From: DASXRA01 sp036502575
GTDB lineage: Bacteria > Actinomycetota > Actinomycetes > Mycobacteriales > Jatrophihabitantaceae
NCBI GenBank assembly: GCA_036502575.1
Contig: DASXYL010000011.1
Coordinates: forward strand, 48,074-112,073
DNA length: 64,000 nucleotides
Direction: 5' to 3'
In this document: in pieces, positions 15,892 through 24,870 of the stretch
Position numbering within the stretch: position 1 is the stretch's first letter
Layout: each line of letters starts with the position of its first letter
Made by a program: the position numbers and the translations under genes
Notes under the pieces: model-generated
Seen by the model: the letters and a program-made list of their open reading frames with translations, nothing else
What the model was told of the DNA's origin: nothing
Database searches by the model: none

Positions 15892-17208
15892 ATGACGACT
15901 GTTCATGACGACGCTGCCCTGGGCGGCGCACTGGTCGACCTGCGCAACGAATCGCGCCAGGTCCGAGAGGCGCTGTCCGCGTTGGGGCGGCTGCTCGGCG
16001 CGGCGCTGATCGATCCGCCGCGGAATCTGGCGTCGTTCGTCGCCGAGCATCTCGACACGTCGAGTGTCGGAGTCTCGGTGGTGACGTCCGCCCTCCGGGG
16101 TATCGATGCGGCGTTGGTGCACGTTGCGGTCGCGCGGCTGCTCGAATCGGCTTCCGATGCCGTCCTGACCGACGATCTCGGTAACGGCGCACCGGGCTAT
16201 GAACTGGTGACGGTTGACGTCGACACCCAGGTCGCTGCTCCGGACGATCTCGCGGCGTACATCCCGGCCGGCCCGGTGTTCGAGTTCGACACGGTGCTCG
16301 TGCTCACCTGGGAACATCAGCGGGAGCAGATCGCCCTGCACGTGCGGCGCGAGGATGCCGAACGCGCTCGGGCGGCGCTCAGCGCCTTGGTCGAGCGGGC
16401 GCGTACGACCGACAACTTCTACCGCGGCAAGACGCTGCAGGTGACGGCCGACGATCACAGTGTCGAGCTGGTCCCGGTCGGCCCGAGCACGGCGACCCGG
16501 GCTGACGTCGTCCACAGCCCGCAGGTGTGGAGCGAGATCGACGCCACGATCGGCGGACTGGCCCGCAACGGTCAGCTGTTGGCCGCGGCGGGCTTGGGTG
16601 CGGCCCGGGGGATTCTCGTGGCCGGGCTGCCCGGCGTCGGTAAGACGGCGTTGTGCCGCGTGATCGCTGCCGAGCTTCCGGCGGAGACCACCGTCCTGCT
16701 CGTCGACGCGACCACGTCGGCGCGCGGTCTCGGGCGAATCTACGAGTCGCTGGCCAGCCTCGCCCCGGCGGCGGTGTTCCTCGACGACATCGACCTGTTG
16801 GCCGGCGATCGGCGCAACGGCACGGGCGGACCGACCCTGCGCGAGTTCCTCACTCACCTCGACGGCTTCACGCCGGCGGCGGCTGTGGTGACTGTTGCGA
16901 CCACGAACGTGACCGAGACGATCGACCCGGCGCTCCTGCGGCCCGGACGTTTCGACTCGGTGATCGAGATCGGCGCGCCCGGGTACGCGGCTCGGGAGCA
17001 GATCCTGCGGCGCTACCTGCGCGCGCTCGGCGACTTCGAGCTGACCAGGGTCGCGACCGCCACCGACGGCGCCACCGGTGCGGACCTGCGGGAGATCGTC
17101 CGCCGCGCGGTGCTCGAGCGGGGTGCAGCCGTCACGTCCGAGGATCTGTTCGACGTGGCCGCGTCCGGACGGTGGCGGGCACAGGGTCGGAGCGGCCAGT
17201 ATCTGTAG
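15892..17208 (+). CDS. Orphan AAA+ ATPase with uncharacterised N-terminal domain
   Basis: A 438-residue protein from ATG 15892. Residues about 240-400 form a classical AAA module: Walker A GLPGVGKT (Lys251), Walker B AVFLDDIDLL (Asp298-Asp299), sensor 1 VATTN and the arginine-finger stretch LLRPGRFDSVIEIG, then an alpha-helical lid with GATGADLREIVRRA. This is the Cdc48/FtsH/proteasome-ATPase type rather than a MoxR or helicase type. The first 220 residues have no motif I recognise; they likely bind the substrate. No protease, adaptor or toxin partner is next to it. The start is uncertain: no strong ribosome site is visible. Confidence 0.75.
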   Translation: MTTVHDDAALGGALVDLRNESRQVREALSALGRLLGAALIDPPRNLASFVAEHLDTSSVGVSVVTSALRGIDAALVHVAVARLLESASDAVLTDDLGNGAPGYELVTVDVDTQVAAPDDLAAYIPAGPVFEFDTVLVLTWEHQREQIALHVRREDAERARAALSALVERARTTDNFYRGKTLQVTADDHSVELVPVGPSTATRADVVHSPQVWSEIDATIGGLARNGQLLAAAGLGAARGILVAGLPGVGKTALCRVIAAELPAETTVLLVDATTSARGLGRIYESLASLAPAAVFLDDIDLLAGDRRNGTGGPTLREFLTHLDGFTPAAAVVTVATTNVTETIDPALLRPGRFDSVIEIGAPGYAAREQILRRYLRALGDFELTRVATATDGATGADLREIVRRAVLERGAAVTSEDLFDVAASGRWRAQGRSGQYL

Positions 17209-17256
17209 CCCGCGCCGCGACGAGGGGCGGCGGTGGGTGTAGCCATCGTCGCTTAA

Positions 17257-17291
17257 TTAGACCAGTAGCCGGTCTAAAGAAGGTCTTGACG
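17257..17291 (+). promoter_or_regulatory. Operator-like inverted repeat and -35 before the GH3 gene
   Basis: TTAGACC (17257-17263) and GGTCTAA (17271-17277) form a perfect 7-bp inverted repeat with a 7-nt spacer, followed by a -35-like TTGACG (17286-17291). The architecture suits the ROK regulator coded downstream of GH3, whose family binds A/T-edged palindromes. No convincing -10 is seen. Confidence 0.5.
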
Positions 17292-17414
17292 ACATTGAAT
17301 CGGTGAATCTAGCGTGCCGAGTAGGTCATTACGCCGAGGTTTCGATCCTGATCGGCTCTAATTGGCTTGCTGCCTACGTCACCGCGGCCGCTGGAACCAG
17401 CTCTAGGAGGGCGC

Positions 17415-20030
17415 ATGCCCCACGTAAGACTGCTCGTCGCCGCGGGCGCGGTCGCGACCGGACTGATCGTCTCGACGCTGTCCGCGACCGCGAACACCGC
17501 GCCGGCGCCGACCGTGACTGGCGATGCCCGGGTCGATCGCCTGCTGGCCCGGATGACCCTCGACGAGAAGCTGACCCTGCTGGAGGGTACTGCGGATGCT
17601 TCGGCCGATCCCCAGTACCAGGCCGGCTACCTGCCGGGCATCCCGCGACTGGGCATCCCGCCGCTGACGCTGACCGACGGGCCGCCCGGAGTGGTGACCA
17701 AGCAGGACTCCACCGGCATGAGCGCGACCATGGGCGTCGCCGCGACCTTCAGCCGCGACGACGCGCGCCGCAACGGCGAGGTGATCGGTCGCGACGCCAA
17801 GGCACTCGGCCAGGACGTTGTGCTCGAGCCGTTCGTCAACATCGATCGCGACACGAGTTGGAGTCGGGGTTTCAACACGTTCGGCGAGGACCCGCTACTG
17901 ACCGGTCAGGTCGGGGCTGCCGAGATCACCGGCATCCAGAGCCAGGGCACGATGGCGCAGGTCAAGCACTACATCGCCTACGACGGCGCCAACAACGTGA
18001 ACGTCGACGAGCAGACGCTGCACGAGATCTACCTGGCGCCGTTCGCCGACGCGATCGACGCCGGCGTCTCGTCGGTCATGTGCTCGTACAACGTGATCAA
18101 CAGCTACCAGGCGTGCGGCAACGGGCAGACACTTACAGCCATCCTGCGTAATGAGCTGGGCTTCAAGGGATTCGTGACGTCCGACTGGGGCGGCAACCAC
18201 TCGACGTCCTACCTCAACGCCGGCCTGGACATGGAGATGCCCGGCAGCGCCTTCGGCGGCCTCCTGCCGCAGTACTTCAGTAAGACGGCATTGAAGACCG
18301 CGATCGCCAACGGGTCGATCCAGGTCTCGCGGGTGACCGAGGCGGCCGGCCGGATCCTCTACGAATACGACCGGTTCGGCCTGCTCGACGGGAAGGCTAA
18401 GCACCCGGCATCGAACCGCGCGGCCGACAGCCAAGTCGTGCAGCAGACGGGCGAGGATGCCGCGACCTTGCTGAAGAACGACGGCAACGCGCTTCCGTTG
18501 GACGGGCACTCGTCGACGGCCCTGATCGGCCCCGGCGCCGGCCAGACGATCGCCACGGACGGCGGTGGCGAGAAGTCGGGCGGCATAATTTCCGAGCAGG
18601 TGGGCACCTACCAGGTGCTGCGGCAGCAACCCGGCGCGCAGGTGAGCTATGCCGTCGGCGACGACATGACGGGCGCGGCCGTACCGGCGTCCGCTCTCTC
18701 GCACGACGGGCAGCCCGGGCTGCTGCGCACCAACCGCGACACCGGCGCCACGAACACCGACGCGCAGCTCAGCTTCACCCACTCGACAAATACGGCCCTG
18801 CCGGTCGGGACGAACGACACCTGGACGGGGACGCTGAACGTTCCGGCGTCCGGAAGCTACTGGCTCAACATCCAGGCGCTCGGCGGCTCGGCCAACCTCA
18901 CCCTCGACGGCAAGTCGCTGATCAACCTCGGCGGCTTCCTCACGCCGGCCCCGCGTTACGGACGCGTGCACCCAGCTGACGGCAACGGCCCCCTGCCCAC
19001 GACCGACGGGCTGGCCAACGGCCGCACGCTGATCAGCCTGTCCGCCGGTGCCCACACGCTGTCGGTGGCCGAGACCGCTGACATCTCCGGATCGCCGGTC
19101 GAGGTCCGCCTCGCCTGGGTGACGCCGGCCCAGCAGCAGGCCACCCACGACGCCGCGGTCGCGGCGGCGAAGTCGGCGAAGACGGCTGTGGTGTTCGCCT
19201 GGGCGGATGGTGGAAACGACCTGTCCCAGCCGCTGCCGGAAGGGCAGGACGCCCTGATCGACGACATCACGGCGGTCAACCCCAACACGGTGATCGTGCT
19301 CAACACCAGCCAGCCGGTCGCGATGCCGTGGTTGTCCAGGGTCAAGGCCGTCCTGCAGATGTGGTACCCCGGCGACCGTGGTGGCTACGCGACCGCGAAT
19401 GTCCTGAGCGGCAAGGTGAATCCCGGTGGCAAGCTGCCGTTCACCTGGCCGGCGTCGATCGATCAGGAAGTGGCCCACCAGGCGGCGCATCCTGAGCGCT
19501 CGTCCAACGGAATCGACAGCACCGGCAAGCCGTGTGCGCCGAGCGCCGGCGGTCCGTTCACGGATCCCTCCTGCGTCACCACGTATTCCGAAGGCATCAA
19601 TGTCGGCTACCGGTTCTACGACGCGACGAACGCGACGCCGCTGTTCCCGTTCGGATACGGGCTGTCCTACACCTCGTTCAGCTACTCCGGTCTGCGAACC
19701 GCGCCGGCGCCCGACGGCGGGCTGACCGTCAGCTTCCAGGCCCGCAACACCGGGCCCGCTGCCGGCGACGCGGTGCCGCAGGTCTACCTCGGCGCTCCGG
19801 CGACCAAGCCGGCCGGCGTGCAGTTCGCGGCCAAGGCGCTCGTCGGCTACACCCGCGTGCACCTCGGCGCCGGACAGGCCAGGACCGTGTCGGTGCACGT
19901 GCCGAAGCGACAGTTGCAGTACTGGTCGACCACGGCGGACTGGACGACGGCAATCGGCAGTCGGACGCTCTACGTCAGCGCGTCCGAGCGGACTGACGTA
20001 CTGCAGCGTACGGTCACGATTGCGAGGTAG
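17415..20030 (+). CDS. Secreted GH3 glycosidase with PA14-like insert and Fn3-like C-terminus
   Basis: An 871-residue enzyme from ATG 17415, preceded by AGGAGG at 17405-17410. Residues 1-30 form a signal peptide (VRLLVAAGAVATGLIVST). The GH3 barrel follows, with the nucleophile in FVTSDWGGN (Asp257). The second GH3 domain contains a PA14-like insert (about residues 420-560, with SGSYWLNIQALGGSANLTLDG) and ends with an Fn3-like domain. GH3 enzymes release glucose, xylose or arabinose from beta-linked oligosaccharides; the specificity cannot be read here. The ROK regulator follows after 21 nt. Confidence 0.9.
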   Translation: MPHVRLLVAAGAVATGLIVSTLSATANTAPAPTVTGDARVDRLLARMTLDEKLTLLEGTADASADPQYQAGYLPGIPRLGIPPLTLTDGPPGVVTKQDSTGMSATMGVAATFSRDDARRNGEVIGRDAKALGQDVVLEPFVNIDRDTSWSRGFNTFGEDPLLTGQVGAAEITGIQSQGTMAQVKHYIAYDGANNVNVDEQTLHEIYLAPFADAIDAGVSSVMCSYNVINSYQACGNGQTLTAILRNELGFKGFVTSDWGGNHSTSYLNAGLDMEMPGSAFGGLLPQYFSKTALKTAIANGSIQVSRVTEAAGRILYEYDRFGLLDGKAKHPASNRAADSQVVQQTGEDAATLLKNDGNALPLDGHSSTALIGPGAGQTIATDGGGEKSGGIISEQVGTYQVLRQQPGAQVSYAVGDDMTGAAVPASALSHDGQPGLLRTNRDTGATNTDAQLSFTHSTNTALPVGTNDTWTGTLNVPASGSYWLNIQALGGSANLTLDGKSLINLGGFLTPAPRYGRVHPADGNGPLPTTDGLANGRTLISLSAGAHTLSVAETADISGSPVEVRLAWVTPAQQQATHDAAVAAAKSAKTAVVFAWADGGNDLSQPLPEGQDALIDDITAVNPNTVIVLNTSQPVAMPWLSRVKAVLQMWYPGDRGGYATANVLSGKVNPGGKLPFTWPASIDQEVAHQAAHPERSSNGIDSTGKPCAPSAGGPFTDPSCVTTYSEGINVGYRFYDATNATPLFPFGYGLSYTSFSYSGLRTAPAPDGGLTVSFQARNTGPAAGDAVPQVYLGAPATKPAGVQFAAKALVGYTRVHLGAGQARTVSVHVPKRQLQYWSTTADWTTAIGSRTLYVSASERTDVLQRTVTIAR

Positions 20031-20051
20031 GCCGCCCCGTACCCTGCCTGG

Positions 20052-21263
20052 GTGGTGTCAGACCGGATGAGCGCGCAGCTGCGACTCACCGAGCGGCGCG
20101 TGATCGCGGCGCTGGGTGGACGCGACCGGGCCAGCCGCATCGAGCTGGCCCGGCTGACCGGGCTGCCGCGGACGACGGTGACCGCCGCCGTGGCCAGTCT
20201 GGTGCGCCGCGGACTGCTGGTCGAGCACGAGGACCCGGGTGGCGGTCCGCGGCCGGTCGGGCGTCCGGCGAGCGTGGTCCGACTGGCTGATCCGACCGGG
20301 CCGGTCGCCGTGATTGTGTTCGGGCACTCGGCGGCGAGCGTCGGGGTATGTGACTACACCGGCACCGTGCTGGCCCGGCGTCCGATCGAGGGTGCGCGCA
20401 CCGAGGATCTGGGCGCGGTGCTGGCCGCGGCGAAGGCGACGATCGACGGTCTCGCCGGCGCCCGGCCGTCGATCGGCGTGGTCGGCATACCGCTGCCGTT
20501 CCAACGTGGGCGCGGTGCGCTGCCCGTCCGTCGGCTCACGCCGAGCATGCTGGCGACGTTCCCGAACCTGCAGCCGCTGCCCGAGTGGTTGCTGACCGAC
20601 CCGTCGCGCGCGTTCGCCGAGGCGCTCGGCATCCCGGTCATCGCCGAGAACGACGCCAACCTGGCCGCGCTCGGCGAAACGATCTCCGGCGCTGGACGCG
20701 GCCACCGCGGGGTGGTGTGCGTGACCGTGAAGGACGGCATCGGCGCGGGCCTCGTCCTCGACGGACGGCTGCACCGCGGCGCTACCGGGCTGGCCGGCGA
20801 AATCGCGCACGTCAGCGTCCGCGACGACGGTCCGCTGTGCCTGTGCGGCAACCGGGGTTGCCTGGCGACCGTCTACCGCAACGGTCCGCAGCTGATCGAC
20901 GAGATCCAAACGGCGTACGGCTTGTCGATCACGTTCGAGGACCTGCAGTCGCTCGCGGCGCACGGCGACACCGGCGTACGGCGCATCCTCACCGACCTCG
21001 GCCGCACGATCGGTCGTCCGCTCGCCGACCTGGCCGTACTGCTCAACCCGGACGCGATCGTCATCGACGGCGCCCTCGGTGCGGCTGCTCGCTACGTGGT
21101 CGACGGTGTGCGCGAGGCCGTCGACCGGCACACGTCGCCGATGATCAGCGAGGCGCTGGCCGTGCGGCCCGGCACGCTGGGCGACAATGCGCAGCTGCTC
21201 GGCGCCGTCGCGCTCGCCCGCGAACGTCACCACGAGGAGCTTCTGGGGGACGACCATGACTGA
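20052..21263 (+). CDS. ROK-family transcriptional regulator
   Basis: A 403-residue protein with an N-terminal winged helix (about residues 10-65, ASRIELARLTGLPRTTVTAA) fused to a ROK sugar-kinase-like domain. The ROK zinc site is seen as CLCGNRGCLATV; its last position is Ala where active kinases usually have Glu, in line with a regulatory role. Sugar-sensing ROK repressors commonly sit beside glycosidase genes, and this one follows GH3 directly. The TTAGACC/GGTCTAA repeat upstream of GH3 is its likely target. Its end overlaps the next gene by 8 nt. Confidence 0.88.
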   Translation: MVSDRMSAQLRLTERRVIAALGGRDRASRIELARLTGLPRTTVTAAVASLVRRGLLVEHEDPGGGPRPVGRPASVVRLADPTGPVAVIVFGHSAASVGVCDYTGTVLARRPIEGARTEDLGAVLAAAKATIDGLAGARPSIGVVGIPLPFQRGRGALPVRRLTPSMLATFPNLQPLPEWLLTDPSRAFAEALGIPVIAENDANLAALGETISGAGRGHRGVVCVTVKDGIGAGLVLDGRLHRGATGLAGEIAHVSVRDDGPLCLCGNRGCLATVYRNGPQLIDEIQTAYGLSITFEDLQSLAAHGDTGVRRILTDLGRTIGRPLADLAVLLNPDAIVIDGALGAAARYVVDGVREAVDRHTSPMISEALAVRPGTLGDNAQLLGAVALARERHHEELLGDDHD

Positions 21264-22278
21264 CCTGTTCGGCGTGGATCTGCCGATCGTGGCCGCGCCG
21301 ATGGCGGGCGGGCCGTCCGGGACTGGGCTCGTCGCCGCGGTTACCCGCGCGGGTGGGTTCGGCTTCCTGGCCGCCGGGTACAAGCAGCCGGCCGCCGTGG
21401 CGGCCGAGATGGCCGACCTGCGAGCCGCGGGCATCCCGTTCGGCGTGAACGTGTTCGTGCCGAGCGGCTCGCCGCTCGCTGAAGCGGAATTCCGCCGATA
21501 CGCCCGGACGATCGCCGGCGAGGGCGCGCCGTACGGGCTCGATCTGGCTGGTGCTTCGCTCGTATCGGACGACGACCACTGGGCGGCCAAGATCGACCTG
21601 CTCCTAGCGGATCCGGTGCCGGTGGTCAGCTTCACGTTCGGGGTGCCGTCGCCGGACGTCGTTGCCGCGCTGCACCGGGCCGGCAGCCGGGTGCTCGTCA
21701 CGGTCACGTCTTCGGACGAGGCCGCGGCCGCAGCCGCGGGTGACGTCGACGGGCTCATCGTGCAGAGCACCGACGCCGGCGCGCACAGCGGCACACACGA
21801 CCCGGAACGCCACCTGGTCGAAACCCGGCTGTACGACCTCGTCCGTCAGATTCGCGGCACGATCGACCGGCCGCTGATCGCCGCGGGCGGGCTGGCGAGG
21901 TCGGAGCAGGTCCGCGAGTCGATGCAGGTCGGCGCGGTCGCTGTGATGGTCGGCACCGCGTTGCTGCGCACGGACGAGAGTGGCGCCAGCCAGCTGCACA
22001 AGGACGCGCTCGCTGATCCGGCGCAGGCCCGCACGGTGATCACCCGAGCATTCACCGGGCGACCGGCGCGCGGCCTGCTCAACGGATTCATCGAGCGCAA
22101 CGAGGCGTTCGCGCCGGTGGGCTACCCGGCAATCCACCATCTGACCCGGCCCCTACGCGCGGCGGCGACTCAGGCCGGCGACGCCGAGCGGGTGAGCCTC
22201 TGGGCCGGCACCGGGCACCGATACGCCCGCACCGGCCCGGCGGCCGACGTGATCGCTGACCTTACAGCCCTGCTGTAG
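21256..22278 (+). CDS. Nitronate monooxygenase family flavoprotein
   Basis: A 340-residue FMN enzyme of the 2-nitropropane dioxygenase family. Landmarks are VAAPMAGGPSG at the N-terminus, STDAGAHSG for phosphate/flavin contact and LIAAGGLARSEQV-MVGTALL near the C-terminus. These enzymes oxidise propionate 3-nitronate or related nitronates and detoxify them. The ATG at 21256 lies within the end of the ROK gene (8-nt overlap) with GGGGGA just before, so the two are co-expressed; the functional link between a sugar regulator and a nitronate enzyme is unclear, although plants produce 3-nitropropionate glycosides. Confidence 0.88.
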   Translation: MTDLFGVDLPIVAAPMAGGPSGTGLVAAVTRAGGFGFLAAGYKQPAAVAAEMADLRAAGIPFGVNVFVPSGSPLAEAEFRRYARTIAGEGAPYGLDLAGASLVSDDDHWAAKIDLLLADPVPVVSFTFGVPSPDVVAALHRAGSRVLVTVTSSDEAAAAAAGDVDGLIVQSTDAGAHSGTHDPERHLVETRLYDLVRQIRGTIDRPLIAAGGLARSEQVRESMQVGAVAVMVGTALLRTDESGASQLHKDALADPAQARTVITRAFTGRPARGLLNGFIERNEAFAPVGYPAIHHLTRPLRAAATQAGDAERVSLWAGTGHRYARTGPAADVIADLTALL

Positions 22279-22320
22279 ACGTTCGACGCCGCGGGTCGAT
22301 TTCCCAGGCTGGGTCGTCTC

Positions 22321-24870
22321 TCACAGCCGCGGGTCGACCGGTTCGGACTCCAGCGCCAGCACTGCGAACACGCACTCGTGCACCCGCCACAGCGGCTCGC
22401 CCCGAGCGACCCGGTCGAGTGCCTCCAGACCCAGCGCGTACTCGCGCAGCGCCAGTGACCGTTTGTGGGCCAGGTTGCGCTGCCGGAGTCGGTCGAGGTT
22501 GGCTGCTTCGGTGTAGTCGGGGCCGTAGATGATGCGCAGGTACTCGCGTCCGCGCACCTTCAGCCCGGGCTGCACCACGCCCTTCGCGCCGCGCACCAGG
22601 TTCGCGGCCGGCTTGACCACCATGCCCTCGCCGCCGGCCGCGGTCAGCTCCTCCCACCACGCAGTGGCAGCGGCTACCGACGACGGGTCGGTCGTGTCGA
22701 CGAACTGGCGCCGAGTCGGTGCGATCAGCTCGGCGTCCTGCGCCACGAGGCGATCGGCGATCTCGAGGTGCCAGATGTGCGGGCGGTCGTGGTGCGCGGA
22801 TCCTTCGGATGCCAGCAGCTGGAACGGCGCCAGCCGCACGCCGTCGAGGCCGTCCGTCTCCCAGCAGTATCGGCGATAGGCCGCGGTGAACGCCTCGGCG
22901 TTGGCTCGCCGGGCCGAGGTGCGCGCCAGTAGCTCGCCGACGTCGCGCCCGGCACCGGCCGCCTGCTCCAGAGCCGCCACCGCCGCCGGAAGCGACGACC
23001 GGGCGGCGGCGCCCACGGCGGCGTATTGGTCGCGCAGCAACTGCTCGGCCTTGACACTCCACGGCAGCAACTCGGCGTCGAGCAGCAACCACGACGTGGC
23101 GAGCTCGTCGAACAGCCCGGCCTTCTCCGCCGCGACGCGAACCCGCTCGACGAGCTGGGCGGTGAGGGTCGGCTCGAAGAACGGCCGGCCAGTGCGCGTC
23201 CACAACGCCCCGAACGCGTCACCCGGCGCGCCGAACCGCACCCTCGCTTCGTCGAGTGACCGGGTAACCAGCAGCACGGAGCGCGAGCCCATGTGCTTCT
23301 CCTCGCACACCACCGCGTCCACCCCGTCTCTGCGATACGCGTCGAACGCCTGCTCGGGATGCTCGAGTAGATCCGGATGGGTCGAGGTCGCCACCGGGCT
23401 CATCGTCGGCGGGAGGTAGAGCAGCCACCGCGGATCGATCGCGAACCGGCTCATCACTTCGAGCGCGGCCGCGGCATTCTCGGCCCGCACGCCGATCCGC
23501 TTCTGGTACGCGGTCTCGAGCACCCGGCTGCCGGCGACGTCGCCGATGTCGAGCACGTCCGGCTCCCGACGCGATACGAGAGGGGCGGCGTCGGAGTTCA
23601 CCGGGAACGGCCGGGCCGGCTCGTAGTACACCTTTGCCGCCGGGACGGAGACGATCTCGCGCTCCGGATAGCGCAACGCGGTGAGGCGTCCGCCGAAGAC
23701 GCAGCCCGTGTCGAGGCAGAGGGTGTTGTTGACCCACTCAGGCCTGGGCACCGGAGTATGCCCGTACAGCACCATCGCCCGGCCGCGGTACTCGTTCGCC
23801 CAGGGGTAGCGCACCGGCAGCCCGTATTCGTCGGTCTCGCCCGTGGTCTGACCGTAGAGGCAGAACTCGCGCACCCGGCCGGACGCGCGGCCCTGGTAGC
23901 GCTCGATCAGCCCGGCGTGCGACACGACCAGCTGGCCACCGTCGAGCACGTAGTGGCTGATCAGCCCGTCGACGAACGTCTCGACCTGTGCGCGGAACTC
24001 GGCCGGCTCGGCCTCGAGCTGCGCCAGCGACTCAGCCAACCCGTGCGATGCCCGGACGTTGCGGCCACGCATCGCCCGCAGCAGCTTGTTCTCGTGGTTA
24101 CCCGGCACGCAGAACGCGTCGCCGGCGGCGACCATGCCCATAACGAGGCGCAGCACGCCAGGGGTATCCGGACCCCGGTCGACCAGGTCACCGAGCAGGA
24201 TCACCCGGCGTTCGCCGTGGTGAGCGCCGACGGGCCGCCCAGCGTCGTCACGCTCGATCGTGTAACCGAGCTCGCCGAGCAATGCCTCCAGCTCGGCCCG
24301 GCAACCGTGGATGTCGCCGATCACGTCGAACGGTCCGGTCTCGTCGCGCAGGTCGTTGTACAGCCGGGTCCGCGTGATCGACACATTGGCGACGTCACCG
24401 TCGCGCAGCACGTGCACGCCGCGAAATCCCTCGCGCTGCAGCGCCTTCATGCTCCGGCGCAATTGGCCCTGCTGGCGGCGGATCACGTGCGCGCCGAAGT
24501 CACGGTCGGGCCGGGCCGCGTTGCGTTCGACGCAGACGCGCTCGGGGACATCGAGCACAATCGCGACCGGCAGCACGTCGTGCTCACGGGCGAGTTCCAC
24601 CAACGAGCGCCGCGCATCGGGCTGGACGTTCGTCGCGTCGACGACAGTCAGCCGCCCAGCGGCCAGCCGCTTGCCGACGATGTAGTGCAGCAGCTCGAAC
24701 GCCTCAGGCGTCGCGGTCTGGTCGTTCTCGTCGTCGGCGACCAGCCCCCGGCAGAAGTCGGAGGAGATGACCTCGGTGGACTTGAAGTGGGCGCGCCCGA
24801 ACGTCGACTTGCCGGAGCCGGATGCACCGATAAGTACAACCAGGCTGAGTTCTGGGATCTCGATGTTCAC
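22321..24870 (-). CDS. pnkp: Polynucleotide kinase-phosphatase-ligase of bacterial RNA repair
   Basis: An 849-residue three-domain protein starting at GTG 24870. The kinase P-loop GASGSGKST (Lys21-Ser22) phosphorylates RNA 5'-OH ends. The central metallophosphatase has DVIGDIHG, LGDLVDRGPDT and GNHENK and removes 2',3'-cyclic phosphates. The C-terminal adenylyltransferase has EEKHMGSRS (Lys525) and seals ends together with Hen1. Length and order equal those of the well-studied clostridial enzyme. Its start overlaps the hen1 stop in a GTGA. Confidence 0.95.
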   Translation of the reverse strand: MNIEIPELSLVVLIGASGSGKSTFGRAHFKSTEVISSDFCRGLVADDENDQTATPEAFELLHYIVGKRLAAGRLTVVDATNVQPDARRSLVELAREHDVLPVAIVLDVPERVCVERNAARPDRDFGAHVIRRQQGQLRRSMKALQREGFRGVHVLRDGDVANVSITRTRLYNDLRDETGPFDVIGDIHGCRAELEALLGELGYTIERDDAGRPVGAHHGERRVILLGDLVDRGPDTPGVLRLVMGMVAAGDAFCVPGNHENKLLRAMRGRNVRASHGLAESLAQLEAEPAEFRAQVETFVDGLISHYVLDGGQLVVSHAGLIERYQGRASGRVREFCLYGQTTGETDEYGLPVRYPWANEYRGRAMVLYGHTPVPRPEWVNNTLCLDTGCVFGGRLTALRYPEREIVSVPAAKVYYEPARPFPVNSDAAPLVSRREPDVLDIGDVAGSRVLETAYQKRIGVRAENAAAALEVMSRFAIDPRWLLYLPPTMSPVATSTHPDLLEHPEQAFDAYRRDGVDAVVCEEKHMGSRSVLLVTRSLDEARVRFGAPGDAFGALWTRTGRPFFEPTLTAQLVERVRVAAEKAGLFDELATSWLLLDAELLPWSVKAEQLLRDQYAAVGAAARSSLPAAVAALEQAAGAGRDVGELLARTSARRANAEAFTAAYRRYCWETDGLDGVRLAPFQLLASEGSAHHDRPHIWHLEIADRLVAQDAELIAPTRRQFVDTTDPSSVAAATAWWEELTAAGGEGMVVKPAANLVRGAKGVVQPGLKVRGREYLRIIYGPDYTEAANLDRLRQRNLAHKRSLALREYALGLEALDRVARGEPLWRVHECVFAVLALESEPVDPRL

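Noticed and set aside
17895..19898. A 667-codon open frame on the strand opposite the GH3 gene
   Set aside because: GC-rich third positions leave long stop-free frames opposite real genes. Its translation is Arg/Val/Gly-rich without any domain, while the plus frame is a full GH3 enzyme. The same applies to long opposite frames over plc (27757-29841), the fused E1 (53608-55629) and the MFS gene (59214-60710).
22279..22320. CCCAGGCTGGG palindrome between nitronate monooxygenase and pnkp as a terminator
   Set aside because: Five-base arms around a single base cannot fold into a hairpin loop, and no T-run follows.
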